The notes beneath the pieces are model-generated. The model worked only from the letters and a program-made list of their open reading frames with translations, was not told the DNA's origin and did no database searches. A stretch of 64,000 nucleotides of DNA from Treponema vincentii F0403 (GTDB lineage: Bacteria > Spirochaetota > Spirochaetia > Treponematales > Treponemataceae), in contig NZ_KE332513.1 of NCBI RefSeq assembly GCF_000412995.1, forward strand, positions 1 through 64,000. The letters are read 5' to 3'. Positions 7,758 to 16,648 of this stretch are shown here, piece by piece (the stretch's first letter is position 1; the number at the start of each line of letters is the position of its first letter). The position numbers and the translations under genes were made by a program.

Positions 7758-8936
7758 ATGAAAAAACATATAGCGCATATTTTTGTTTGCTTTTCAATTA
7801 TATACGCCGCCGCTGCCTTAGAAATAACCGTGCCTGAATTTAACTTCGGGGTATCGGCTGCTAAGCAGCCGTCGAGCTCATCGCAGGTTACTATCGTCCA
7901 AGAATCTTCCGTAAACTTCCGTTTACTGCATGGAGAACGTTTTTACAGCGACCTCAACCTTGCGCTATACATTAATGATGTACTCGGTTTCTTTAACCCG
8001 CAACTACCGTCGCGCATACCGGGACAATTTACCTTTATAGATTTTTCCCTGAATTTTCCATTTCTCGGAGGCAAGCCGCTCTTTTTATCGATTTTTACGG
8101 GGCAGCATCAAAGCCTTACAGGTACACACTACAGCGTTGATTTTCTTAAGCATGGTATACGGCCGATAAAAATGTATGAAAACGATAGCGCCACGCTTTT
8201 TACCCCGCCCCACCCGCGTGAAGCAATCGGCATCAGCTTTGCAGGACTTACTTCAAACACCGGATACATCGGCAGCTCCATAGCCTGGAACGGCGAAATG
8301 AAAGATAAACAAGAATACAGCATATATGCGCAAGGCGGTGCTTTCTCGAATATTGCACTTATCAACACCTACCTGTCTTTTCATATTACCGATAAAGCGG
8401 CGGCACTCTCACTCGCCGCATCCGCTTCCGTGCTTTTTACCATCCATGATAATTTCGGTATCTTTACACAGCTGGGTTTGCACAAAACGAATTTTAGAAG
8501 CACAACCTTACAACAGGACGCTGTCGGGAATATCTTTGCATTTTTTGAACCGCGTGTCAGCCTTGAGCATGCAAACTTTGATTTTACGTTCTTCGTATCT
8601 AAGATCCGTGAACCGCAGCAGAACGGATTTTTCCCGGCTGCTCCGCTTATAAAGCCGTTTACCGTCTTTCATCACGAACTATACGGCGGGTTGAATATGT
8701 TCTTTGGATTCGGAAATCTTGAATTTGATAAAATGCAAGGAGGTCTCTACAGCTTCGTTGCAATGCCTATAACTCGTGCAGTCAATATGTCTTTCGTATT
8801 GCTCGCCCTTACGCCGTTTTATACGCTCAATATCGGCCCCTGTGATCTTGAGCTCCGTTGTTCGGTTTATCCGCTCCTCTACGCCACACCCTCCTCAATG
8901 TTTGAGGGCAAGATAGCGTTAAAGCGTAATTTGTAA
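7758..8936 (+). CDS. Predicted exported beta-barrel-like protein, 392 aa
   Basis: A clear signal peptide (MKKHIAHIFVCFSIIYAAAA, cleavage near residue 20) is followed by a long stretch of short alternating polar/hydrophobic strands rich in Phe, Gly and Ser, with no long hydrophobic helix. That pattern fits an outer-membrane beta-barrel, but no named family is recognised. The ribosome site is GGGAG before the ATG at 7758. The next gene starts 2 bp after this stop, so they are co-transcribed. The final residue is Leu and not the usual Phe, which weakens the barrel call slightly. Confidence 0.65.
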   Translation: MKKHIAHIFVCFSIIYAAAALEITVPEFNFGVSAAKQPSSSSQVTIVQESSVNFRLLHGERFYSDLNLALYINDVLGFFNPQLPSRIPGQFTFIDFSLNFPFLGGKPLFLSIFTGQHQSLTGTHYSVDFLKHGIRPIKMYENDSATLFTPPHPREAIGISFAGLTSNTGYIGSSIAWNGEMKDKQEYSIYAQGGAFSNIALINTYLSFHITDKAAALSLAASASVLFTIHDNFGIFTQLGLHKTNFRSTTLQQDAVGNIFAFFEPRVSLEHANFDFTFFVSKIREPQQNGFFPAAPLIKPFTVFHHELYGGLNMFFGFGNLEFDKMQGGLYSFVAMPITRAVNMSFVLLALTPFYTLNIGPCDLELRCSVYPLLYATPSSMFEGKIALKRNL

Positions 8937-8938
8937 AC

Positions 8939-9799
8939 ATGAGTGGATATAAATGTCATTTTTGTGCCGAATGCGACGGACACGGGTGCCTCGGCGAACT
9001 GCCCGGAATGGGAGGCGTATTTGAGAGCGCCAATTTCATCGATAATTGCGCCGCTTGGAAAAAGTACCGCACCGATACGATTCGCGATGATGAATTACCG
9101 CCTATTCGATTAGCGCCCATTACCGGCGGCGTTGAAAATGTCGGATACAACGATGAGGCCGCGTTCTACTTTGATTTAATAGAAGCCTGCGCCGAAGCAG
9201 GTTTTTTGCTCAGTATCGGAGACGGCTGCCCGGATGCAAAGATACAAGGCGGACTTGCAGCCTTGCAGCGCTATAAAAAAACCGGAGCGGTATTCATTAA
9301 ACCCTATCCGAACGCCCGTATCTTTGAGCGGATAGATTGGGTGCGTAGCTCCGCCGATCTGATAGGGATAGATATCGATTCCTATAACATTGTAACGATG
9401 CGCAACCTTGTTCAACTTGAACAAAAAGACGCGCATAGTTTAAAAGAGCTACAGCGGTATGCAAAAATGCCCTTTGCAATTAAGGGAATTTTTTTACCGG
9501 AGAATGTCGAGTTGGTAAAAGAACTGCGGCCTGATGTTGCCGTTATCTCCAACCACGGCGGAAGGATAGAAACACGGCGCGGCAGCACTGCCGATTTTCT
9601 GGCAGAGTACGGCGATACGCTCCGTAAGTTTGCCGGTGAGGTGTGGGTAGACGGAGGTTTGCGGAGTCGGACGGATATTGCCGCTGCAAAACAACTCGGG
9701 GCGGCGCAAGTTATGATTGGGCGTCCCTGCATCACCGCACTATTGAGCGGCGGCGTTACAGGTGTGCGGGAACTGTACCGCCGTCTTACCGAAGATTAA
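8939..9799 (+). CDS. FMN-dependent alpha-hydroxyacid oxidase/dehydrogenase-like protein
   Basis: A TIM-barrel flavoprotein related to lactate/glycolate oxidases, 286 aa and so shorter than the ~350-380 aa family members. Seen: the substrate/FMN segment VISNHGGRIETRRG (~200), the phosphate-binding VWVDGGLRSRTD (~237) and GAAQVMIGRP (~258). The first 20 residues hold four cysteines spaced CX2CX2CX4C followed by GELPGMGG, which is unusual for this fold and could bind a metal or Fe-S centre. It starts 2 bp after the barrel-like gene. The substrate is unknown; an oxidase or a dehydrogenase is possible. Confidence 0.8.
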   Translation: MSGYKCHFCAECDGHGCLGELPGMGGVFESANFIDNCAAWKKYRTDTIRDDELPPIRLAPITGGVENVGYNDEAAFYFDLIEACAEAGFLLSIGDGCPDAKIQGGLAALQRYKKTGAVFIKPYPNARIFERIDWVRSSADLIGIDIDSYNIVTMRNLVQLEQKDAHSLKELQRYAKMPFAIKGIFLPENVELVKELRPDVAVISNHGGRIETRRGSTADFLAEYGDTLRKFAGEVWVDGGLRSRTDIAAAKQLGAAQVMIGRPCITALLSGGVTGVRELYRRLTED

Positions 9800-9825
9800 C
9801 CGATGCTGCTATTGCGGATTAACCG

Positions 9826-10566
9826 ATGGTTGTCAGAATAGATAAAATACTTGCGGCGAACGGACTCGGTTCGCGGAAAGATATCAGGCGGCTTTTACGG
9901 AAAGAAGATTTCCGCATCAACGGTACGAGGGTAACCGATGCAGGGACGCTTCTTGACCCGGAACACGACGCGCTGTCCCGCAACGGAGAAACGCTGCATC
10001 TCCGTACCTGCTGCTACCTTATGCTCAATAAACCTGCAGGAGTTGTTACCTCCACCGCAGATCCCTTACACAGCACCGTCATGGAACTACTGCCGCCGCC
10101 TTTTTCCGCAATGGAGTTATTCCCCATCGGACGGCTCGACCTCGACACCGAAGGACTTCTCATCATTACCAATGACGGTGCTCTTACCCACCGCCTTACC
10201 GCCCCGAAATCTGCCTGTATAAAAAGCTATTACCTTGAAACCGCCGAACCTTTTACCGAAAACGCTTTTACCGCCGCCCGGATAGCCTGCGCCGAAGGAT
10301 TGCCGCTGGGAAAAAACTTTACCTGCCTCCCCGCAACCTTTGAACGTACGACAAGCCAAAGAGTAAAAACGGAATGGGCATTTTTAATGCACATCTGCGA
10401 AGGAAAGTATCATCAAGTAAAAAAAATGGTAAAAGCGCTCGGAAATGAGGTTGTATATCTCAAGCGGATTGCTATGGGCGATGTTACGCTCGATCCGCAA
10501 TTACCGGCAGGTTCTTGCCGTGAGCTTACCCCTGATGAAATTTCGATACTGACCTCACACAATTGA
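9826..10566 (+). CDS. 16S/23S rRNA pseudouridine synthase, RsuA/RluB/RluE/RluF family
   Basis: Isomerises a specific rRNA uridine to pseudouridine. An N-terminal S4 RNA-binding domain (residues ~1-60, VRIDKILAANGLGSRKDIRR) is followed by the catalytic domain with the family motif GRLDLDTEGLLIITNDG, whose Asp is the nucleophile. KSYYLE and the later EGKYHQVKKM motif follow. At 246 aa it is typical of the RsuA group; RsuA versus RluB cannot be decided from motifs alone. The ATG at 9826 has a poor ribosome site and lies 27 bp after the previous stop. Confidence 0.92.
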   Translation: MVVRIDKILAANGLGSRKDIRRLLRKEDFRINGTRVTDAGTLLDPEHDALSRNGETLHLRTCCYLMLNKPAGVVTSTADPLHSTVMELLPPPFSAMELFPIGRLDLDTEGLLIITNDGALTHRLTAPKSACIKSYYLETAEPFTENAFTAARIACAEGLPLGKNFTCLPATFERTTSQRVKTEWAFLMHICEGKYHQVKKMVKALGNEVVYLKRIAMGDVTLDPQLPAGSCRELTPDEISILTSHN

Positions 10567-10580
10567 TACTGTGCGCTCTG

Positions 10581-10609
10581 TTGTCCGCTGCCCTTCCTTT
10601 TGTTATACT
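10581..10609 (+). promoter_or_regulatory. Putative promoter with a very short leader
   Basis: TTGTCC (10581-10586), a 17-bp spacer and TATACT (10604-10609). Initiation about 7 bp downstream would leave only ~6 nt before the ATG at 10622. Confidence 0.5.
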
Positions 10610-10621
10610 TTAACCGATATT

Positions 10622-11485
10622 ATGAATATGCAATTGACTTCCGCACAAAAAGGAATTTTGTGCATCATTGGTTCGGCGTTCTTTTTTACCGTGATGAATT
10701 TATGTGCAAAGCTATCGGGAAATTTGCCGTCTATCCAAAAGGCGTTTTTTAGGAATAGCATTGCCTGCTGCACATCGCTCTTTTTTCTGATAAAGAGTCG
10801 CCGGTTTATTTTACCGCAGAAAAAGAATCTGCCCTTTCTGATACTGCGGACTGTATTGGGAACTGCCGGCTTGATTTCAAATTTTTATGCCGTCAGTCAC
10901 TTAGCGCTTGCCGACGCCTCCATTTTGGCAAAACTTGCGCCTTTTTTTACGATTTTTTTCTCATTCCTTTTTTTAAAAGAGCGTATACGGTTTACCCGCC
11001 TGCTCGCAGTGGTATGCGCATTTGCCGCAAGCCTCTTAATTATCAAGCCGGCTTTTGCCGGAGCCGGACATATCTTTGCAGCTTCTATAGCCTGCTTCGG
11101 AGGGTTGTGCGCAGGCGGCGCATATACTTGCGTCCGCTATCTGCTAACGCATAAAGAATCCGGTCCGATGGTGGTGTTTTTCTTTTCGACGGGCTCGATG
11201 TTGATTTTACTGCCTTTTTTCATCTACAGCTTTGAACCGATGAGCATGCAACAGCTCTTTTGGCTGCTTGCTACCGGAGCTGCGGGTGCAGGAGGGCAAT
11301 TTACCGTTACCGCCGCGTATTCTTATGCTCCGGCAAAAAATATCGCCGTTTTCGACTATACGCAAATTCTCTTTGCCGCAGCATTCGGCTTTTTACTATT
11401 TCATGAAATTCCCGACCGCTACAGCGTCGCCGGTTATGTTATTATCTGTACTATTGCGCTTATACTGTTTTTAAAGAAAGAATAG
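10622..11485 (+). CDS. EamA/DMT-family transporter
   Basis: Ten-helix drug/metabolite transporter built from two EamA repeats; substrate unknown. The frame is open from 10571, but the first 17 codons overlap the promoter, so the ATG at 10622 (MNMQLTSAQKG) is used, giving 287 aa. Hydrophobic segments are regularly spaced from residue ~10 to the end. The first repeat ends near LIIKPAFAG (~150), and the second repeat has the typical FLLFHEIPDRYSVAGYVIIC near the C-terminus, which ends in a short FLKKE tail. A hairpin terminator follows at 11489-11518. Confidence 0.85.
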   Translation: MNMQLTSAQKGILCIIGSAFFFTVMNLCAKLSGNLPSIQKAFFRNSIACCTSLFFLIKSRRFILPQKKNLPFLILRTVLGTAGLISNFYAVSHLALADASILAKLAPFFTIFFSFLFLKERIRFTRLLAVVCAFAASLLIIKPAFAGAGHIFAASIACFGGLCAGGAYTCVRYLLTHKESGPMVVFFFSTGSMLILLPFFIYSFEPMSMQQLFWLLATGAAGAGGQFTVTAAYSYAPAKNIAVFDYTQILFAAAFGFLLFHEIPDRYSVAGYVIICTIALILFLKKE

Positions 11486-11488
11486 AGC

Positions 11489-11518
11489 ATCGCTAAAATC
11501 CAACCGATTTTTAGCGAT
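11489..11518 (+). terminator. Hairpin terminator between convergent genes
   Basis: ATCGCTAAAA and TTTTAGCGAT form the arms. The copy continues with ACCCTGCTATCG and a T7 run at about 11530. The same tail (GATACCCTGCTAT) occurs after the hairpin at 56653, so this is a variant of the window's GGAACCTCTAAAAA repeat family. It lies between the converging transporter and HAD genes. Confidence 0.6.
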
Positions 11519-11545
11519 ACCCTGCTATCGTTTTTTTAAAGCAAT

Positions 11546-12202
11546 TTATGCGGTTACCAGCGGCAGCAGCTCCGACGGTTTTGCGATGATATGCGTTGCC
11601 CCCGCTCCTTCCAATTCGGCGCGGTCGCGGAACCCCCACAGTACGCCGACGGTCGTTAAACCCGCACTTGTGCCGGTGTTGATGTCTACTGCAGTATCGC
11701 CGATGTAGAGGCATTCCTGTTTTTGGCGGCGTAAAAGCGCTAAAATTTCAAATACGCCGGTAGGATCCGGTTTGAGCGGAACCCCTTCCCGCTGTCCGAA
11801 AACGGCAGAAAAAGTACCTTCCGCAAAAAAAGCTCGGATTATTTTTTGAGTAGTCGGCTGCGGCTTATTCGAAAGAACCGCTAGTTGAATACCTCGGTTA
11901 TGCAATTCGTTAATCATCTCCGCAATGCCGTCGTATAAGGTACACAGGTATAAAAAATCGGCATCATAGGCTGCGTTGTAATCTTTCAAAATCGTGTCTT
12001 CTAATGCAGCATCGGTAACGCCGTGGTATGCCAATACCCGATGGATAAGCGTACGTGCGCCGTTTCCCGCAAACCGTTTAAAATTCTCAACCGGTGCAGG
12101 GGGCAATCCGTGCTTTGCCGTTTCGGTATTAACAAAATAAGCAAGCGTGCGCACGGTATTGGTCAATGTACCGTCCAAATCAAAAATACAGGCCTTAATC
12201 AT
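11546..12202 (-). CDS. HAD-superfamily phosphatase, phosphoglycolate phosphatase-like
   Basis: Hydrolyses a small phosphomonoester. 218 aa from the ATG at 12202; the frame extends further, but that part overlaps the promoter and lacks a ribosome site. HAD motif I DLDGTLTNT with both catalytic Asp is at ~8-16, motif II Ser in VLSNKPQP (~108), motif III Lys in KPDPTG (~145), and motif IV GDTAVD (~170). A helical cap lies between motifs I and II, as in Gph. Substrate specificity is not visible. It is convergent with the DMT transporter gene and downstream of msrAB. Confidence 0.88.
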   Translation of the reverse strand: MIKACIFDLDGTLTNTVRTLAYFVNTETAKHGLPPAPVENFKRFAGNGARTLIHRVLAYHGVTDAALEDTILKDYNAAYDADFLYLCTLYDGIAEMINELHNRGIQLAVLSNKPQPTTQKIIRAFFAEGTFSAVFGQREGVPLKPDPTGVFEILALLRRQKQECLYIGDTAVDINTGTSAGLTTVGVLWGFRDRAELEGAGATHIIAKPSELLPLVTA

Positions 12203-12210
12203 AATAGAAG

Positions 12211-12239
12211 AGTATACAAAATCTTTCCTTAAAAAGCCA
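12211..12239 (-). promoter_or_regulatory. Putative promoter with near-leaderless start
   Basis: TATACT at 12216-12211 on the minus strand, with a weak TGGCTT -35 17 bp upstream. The expected start lies about 2 nt before the ATG at 12202, and no Shine-Dalgarno is present. Confidence 0.4.
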
Positions 12240-12320
12240 GACGGCAGCAGGATCGATGCATAGAAGTTGAACAAGGCGTAAAACTTTGAAAACGGGATAC
12301 ATGCACCCAAGACCAATACA

Positions 12321-13427
12321 TCAGTCGGTTACGTACTGCTTATAGTCTCCGTAGCCGGCGGCATCCATTTCTCCGTAGGGAACAAACCGCAGCGAAGCTC
12401 CGTTGATGCAGTAGCGCAAGCCCGTTTTATCTTGCGGACCGTCGTCAAAAACGTGCCCCAAATGGGCGCCGCCGGTTTTTGACGTAACCTCAACCCGTTC
12501 CATCCCGTGGCTGCTATCGCGTGTAAAATCTACCGCCTGCGAGGTAATCGGTTTGGTAAAACTCGGCCACCCACAGCCTGCATCGTATTTATCGCTCGAA
12601 GAAAAAAGCGGTTTTCCCGTCACGATATCTACATAAATGCCCTTTCCGTCAAACTTGTCATATTCGCTGGTGAACGGCCGTTCGGTTGCCTTCTCCTGCG
12701 TTACGCTGTATTGCAGCGGTGTCAGTCGTTCCTTGAGCTGCCTTGTATCCGGCGTTTGAAACTGTGCTTCATCGTGCAGCGGCACGGAGGCAAGGTTTAA
12801 GTTGATATGGCAGTAGCCGTTAGGATTTTTTTCCAGATAATCTTGATGATATTCTTCCGCTAAGACAAAATTCCGCAGCGGCGCTGTTTCTACCGCAATC
12901 GGGCGCGTATACCGTGCCTGCATCCGTTTTAAAAAAGCTTGAATAACCGGTGCATCAGCCTTATCGGTGTAGTAAATTCCGGTGCGGTACTGCCTGCCGA
13001 TATCATTCCCCTGCTTATTCACGGAAAGCGGGTCGATAATGCGGAAATAATGTTCCAGCAATTCTTCAAGCGCGATAACGCCGCTATTATATGTTATCTT
13101 GACCGTTTCGGCATGGTCGGTACCGTGTATTTGCTGATAGTCGGTAGTACCGGTTGTACCGTTTGCATACCCCGTATCGGTCTCGACGACGCCCGCAATG
13201 CGGCGGAAATACCCCTCGACGCCCCAAAAGCAGCCACCCGCCAAGTAAATTTCTTTTATATTCCCTGCCGTTATCATAGATACACCTCCGCCCCCGCCGC
13301 TTTTCGCCGGGGATATGTTGATTCCGCCCTGCGGTTTATGTATTTCTCCTGCTTGTGCCTTTATACAGCCGCAGAGAGCCAAGGCAATACAGAGCGGTAT
13401 CGCTAAATGAATACGTTTATAAATCAT
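12321..13427 (-). CDS. msrAB: Bifunctional methionine sulfoxide reductase MsrA-MsrB, lipoprotein
   Basis: Reduces both S- and R-methionine sulfoxides, probably in periplasmic or surface proteins. From the ATG at 13427 (an upstream ATG at 13472 is possible) it has a signal peptide ending in a lipobox, ALCGC (Cys ~21). The MsrA domain starts at ~60 with the catalytic GCFWG, and the MsrB domain follows at ~225-365 with AGCGWPSF and the catalytic Cys in [11 protein letters not shown]. The MsrB part lacks the CXXC zinc ligands ([12 protein letters not shown] where many have a Cys), so it is the zinc-free type. A glycine-rich linker precedes the MsrA domain. Monocistronic-looking, with the HAD gene downstream. 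Confidence 0.93.
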   Translation of the reverse strand: MIYKRIHLAIPLCIALALCGCIKAQAGEIHKPQGGINISPAKSGGGGGVSMITAGNIKEIYLAGGCFWGVEGYFRRIAGVVETDTGYANGTTGTTDYQQIHGTDHAETVKITYNSGVIALEELLEHYFRIIDPLSVNKQGNDIGRQYRTGIYYTDKADAPVIQAFLKRMQARYTRPIAVETAPLRNFVLAEEYHQDYLEKNPNGYCHINLNLASVPLHDEAQFQTPDTRQLKERLTPLQYSVTQEKATERPFTSEYDKFDGKGIYVDIVTGKPLFSSSDKYDAGCGWPSFTKPITSQAVDFTRDSSHGMERVEVTSKTGGAHLGHVFDDGPQDKTGLRYCINGASLRFVPYGEMDAAGYGDYKQYVTD

Positions 13428-13546
13428 AATTGTGATTTTCAGCTCCTGTTTAATCCGATTGGAAATTCCCATTGGAAAGTCGGTAATCTTGTCAAAAGCA
13501 AGCGATGGTAAACAGAGAGCTGTAGTGCAAAGTTACAAATTAGTAA

Positions 13547-14413
13547 TTATTCCTGTTTTTTCTCTACTGATTTTAATGCGTCGAGCGCAGCTTTGGAATC
13601 CTGTTGAGCAACGGCGATAAGTTCGATAATATGCGGGTACTTTGCCAAAAACTCCCCCCATCTTGTCAGTCGCTCTATTTGGAATTGTTCTGAAGCGGAA
13701 TACTGAGCTTCTTTTGCGGCGGTTTCCGCCAACAGCATTTCCCGCTGCTGCTCATACAGGTTATATGCCTGTTCTGCAATCTTATAGGTATGGATATCGG
13801 GAATTGTCAGCTTTGTTAACGTAACGGCTTCTACGGAAAAGTCCGGCTCTGTTGCTTTAGAAAGTTCGTCTTTAATTTTTTCGGAGAGCGTGTGGTAGTC
13901 GGTTTTTACTTGCTGATATTCATAAGTGTTGTCGATCAGTTCCGAAACATACCGGTACATAATCGTTTGCAAGGCTGCCTGTATATGCGAATCGATATAT
14001 GATTCAAGCATTTCCTGCGTTTGGATGGTATCTTTTTCTACGACCGCTACCAGCCGGTCGGATTTTAGTGTAACGAGAGCGTCTATGCCGAATGCCCACG
14101 AAAAATTATCCTTTGTATTCAATACTTTGCTATATAAATCAGCCGACGGAAGCGAACCGTCTGCCGCATAGTGTACCGGCCGCGGCGTAAGATCGAATAC
14201 CAGTATCTGTGCATTTGTGGGAACAATCCGTTCCCATCGCCATGTAAAATTTCCCGGGGTAATTGCCTGCCGATAGTATCCGCCCGACCTTGACAGCATA
14301 ACGCCGTATTTTCCTGCAGGAATGGAGAATTGTGTCCATCCGAAAAAAAACACCGCCGCTCCGCAAGCGAGTACAATCAGTGCCAAAATCAATAATTTAC
14401 GAAATGCTTTCAT
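13547..14413 (-). CDS. Band-7/SPFH-like membrane-anchored protein, 288 aa
   Basis: One N-terminal membrane segment (residues ~7-27, ILALIVLACGAAVFFFGW) is followed by a domain resembling prohibitin/HflK-type band-7 proteins: IPAGKYGVMLSRSGGY, then a beta-rich part, then a charged helical stretch (IAEQAYNLYEQQREMLLAETAAKEAQ, abbreviated motif QAYNLYEQQREMLL). Function in this family is often membrane-protein scaffolding or quality control. The second ATG (14413) is used because it lies 6 bp from GAGG. It is 19 bp downstream of the chemoreceptor gene, so the two may share a message. The family assignment is by resemblance only. Confidence 0.6.
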   Translation of the reverse strand: MKAFRKLLILALIVLACGAAVFFFGWTQFSIPAGKYGVMLSRSGGYYRQAITPGNFTWRWERIVPTNAQILVFDLTPRPVHYAADGSLPSADLYSKVLNTKDNFSWAFGIDALVTLKSDRLVAVVEKDTIQTQEMLESYIDSHIQAALQTIMYRYVSELIDNTYEYQQVKTDYHTLSEKIKDELSKATEPDFSVEAVTLTKLTIPDIHTYKIAEQAYNLYEQQREMLLAETAAKEAQYSASEQFQIERLTRWGEFLAKYPHIIELIAVAQQDSKAALDALKSVEKKQE

Positions 14414-14432
14414 ATCCATCCTCTACCGATAG

Positions 14433-16535
14433 CTAGACTTTAAATTTGCCGACTTCTTCAGTTAAATTTTCAATGCTTCGTTTATTCTTTTGCGTTATTT
14501 CGTTTACTTCTTGAACGGCATCATTGATCTGTGCAGCTCCTGCGGCCATTTCGTTCATACCGTCGGTTATGATACGAGTTAGATTATCCAACTTGCGCAT
14601 TTCTTCCGCTACACCTTCTCCGCCCTTCAGCATCTCCTCTGACCCGGCTTGTACTTCAATCGTAACCATATTGATGTTTTTAATAGCGGCTAATACTTCT
14701 TTACTGCCGTTTTCCTGTTCGCGCATTGCTTCGGTAAGGCTGTTACTCATATCTCTTACCTGCCCTGCGAAGTTAAATATGGTATTGAATTTCTCCTCTA
14801 CGGTCTTTGAAGATGCGGAAAGCGTTTCTATTTCTCCGCTCAGCATTTTAAGCGTTGTGGTAATAGTCTTTCCCTGTGCTGCAGAATCTTCCGCCAATTT
14901 GCGGACTTCATCGGCAACGACGGCAAAGCCTTTTCCCGCTTCGCCCGCGTGGGCTGCTTCGATAGCCGCGTTCATTGCGAGTAAGTTCGTTTGCGATGCG
15001 ATATGCTGAATAACGCTCGACGCTTCCATCAGCGAGCCGGACTCTTCGGCTATTTTTTTCGTTACGGCATTCGAGGTTACCAATGTGGCTTTACCGTCAT
15101 CGGTTGCGGATGCAAGGCTCTTTACCGCTCCGTTTGTTTTTTCCAGCGTACCGGTAATAGAAGCAATATTTGCTACCATCTGTTCAATCGAAGACGAAGA
15201 TTGAGCGACGCTTGCCGCTTGCGTTTGAATGCTGTTATTAAGCAGTTTAATAGTGCGGATAATTTCTTCAACGGTTGCCGCCGTTTCGGTAACGCTCGCC
15301 GCCTGTGTTAAGGCTTGCTGCTTAACACCCTCGATATTGGTACTGATTTCATGCACCGAACTTGCCGTTTCTACCATATTGTTTGCAAGTTCATTGCCGA
15401 TATCTTGCATGACGGAACTATTTTCACTGATGGATTTTATCGAATTTCCGATTTTCTCGATGGTCTGATTGAAATACTCGGACATATCGGTAATTTCGTC
15501 GTTGCCTATAACCGGAAGTCTGACCGTTAAATTACCTTCTCCTTGCGAAATATCTTTTAATGCGTATACGGCAGTTTGTATGGGCTTTACCAGTTTAAGC
15601 GCAACCAGATACACGATGAGAAGCGCTCCGATAAATATACAGATACCGGTAATCATCATAGAGAGCGACATTGTATTGACTTTCCTCATAAATTCCTGAT
15701 AGGGAGCATTAATAACGATTGTCCAGCCCGCTATTTTGCTTTTTGCGTATGCAGCTATTTTTGAAATTCCTTTATATTCGTAATAACCGGTAGCAGGTGT
15801 TTGCGCTTTTAAAGCAATTTGTTCGAAAGTACCAAGACTGGTAAAATTTGAGTCGGTTTTTCCCGCTTCGGAGGCATTAAAAAGCGTTTCCACCAAGGAA
15901 GTGTCTCTATCAGCAATAGTCGTTCCCGTTAACCCCATAATATAGCAGATGCCGCTTTTTCCGACGACAATATCTTCAATATTTTTTGAAAGCAGCAATC
16001 CGTCAACATCGGCCGAAAGAACACTGTGCACGTTCAGGTTTTCATCAAGAATCGGAACGGCAAGTGTAATAACAAGCGTTCCTCTTGCCCGTTCTCTATA
16101 CGGTTCTGAAATAAAAGGAGTACCTGAAAGTGCTGTCCGGAACCATAACCTGTCTCCTACTTGCACGGTATTTCCGACATAATAAAATGTGCCGTCCGGA
16201 TCGGTTACATCCAATTCAATGATTTTACTGTTTGTTGCAGCTTCTTCTTGTAAAAGCGCGACTCTCTGTTGATATGAATATGCAGGATCGGTTAAGAAGG
16301 GCATACGGGCAATGCCGTTAAGAAATTGAAAGAGTGCGGTTATTCTTCCGTCAATAATACCCGCAACGTCCACAGCCTTGTCCGTTAAATGCCTTTCAAT
16401 TTTTTCGGTTACGGCTTTGCGTGCAATAGTAATTGCAAGTACTGCCTCGGTACTACCGGCAAACACGACCAAAAGACCGAAAACAAGAATAAGTTTATAG
16501 CGGATAGGAAACCGTTTCGATGTTGTTTTTTTCAT
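14433..16535 (-). CDS. Methyl-accepting chemotaxis protein
   Basis: Membrane chemoreceptor signalling to CheA/CheW. The ATG at 16535 follows AAGGAG; 700 aa. TM1 lies at ~12-35. The periplasmic sensor (~36-300) has dCache features, including a [11 protein letters not shown]-type beta region and [21 protein letters not shown]2 (~302-325) is followed by a HAMP domain and a long coiled-coil signalling domain. Its hairpin tip reads [20 protein letters not shown] (residues ~525-545), the conserved MCP core. The ligand is unknown. No CheR-tethering pentapeptide is visible at the C-terminus (ends VGKFKV). It is followed by the band-7-like gene. Confidence 0.95.
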   Translation of the reverse strand: MKKTTSKRFPIRYKLILVFGLLVVFAGSTEAVLAITIARKAVTEKIERHLTDKAVDVAGIIDGRITALFQFLNGIARMPFLTDPAYSYQQRVALLQEEAATNSKIIELDVTDPDGTFYYVGNTVQVGDRLWFRTALSGTPFISEPYRERARGTLVITLAVPILDENLNVHSVLSADVDGLLLSKNIEDIVVGKSGICYIMGLTGTTIADRDTSLVETLFNASEAGKTDSNFTSLGTFEQIALKAQTPATGYYEYKGISKIAAYAKSKIAGWTIVINAPYQEFMRKVNTMSLSMMITGICIFIGALLIVYLVALKLVKPIQTAVYALKDISQGEGNLTVRLPVIGNDEITDMSEYFNQTIEKIGNSIKSISENSSVMQDIGNELANNMVETASSVHEISTNIEGVKQQALTQAASVTETAATVEEIIRTIKLLNNSIQTQAASVAQSSSSIEQMVANIASITGTLEKTNGAVKSLASATDDGKATLVTSNAVTKKIAEESGSLMEASSVIQHIASQTNLLAMNAAIEAAHAGEAGKGFAVVADEVRKLAEDSAAQGKTITTTLKMLSGEIETLSASSKTVEEKFNTIFNFAGQVRDMSNSLTEAMREQENGSKEVLAAIKNINMVTIEVQAGSEEMLKGGEGVAEEMRKLDNLTRIITDGMNEMAAGAAQINDAVQEVNEITQKNKRSIENLTEEVGKFKV

Positions 16536-16648
16536 AAGGGGGAGGCTCCTTTCCCAAGCATTTGATGCCGCCAATCTAATAGTAATTTCACTGCATCATC
16601 CGTACTGATTGTAGCCCTTTTACTTATGAGTGTCTATCCGCATTGTGC

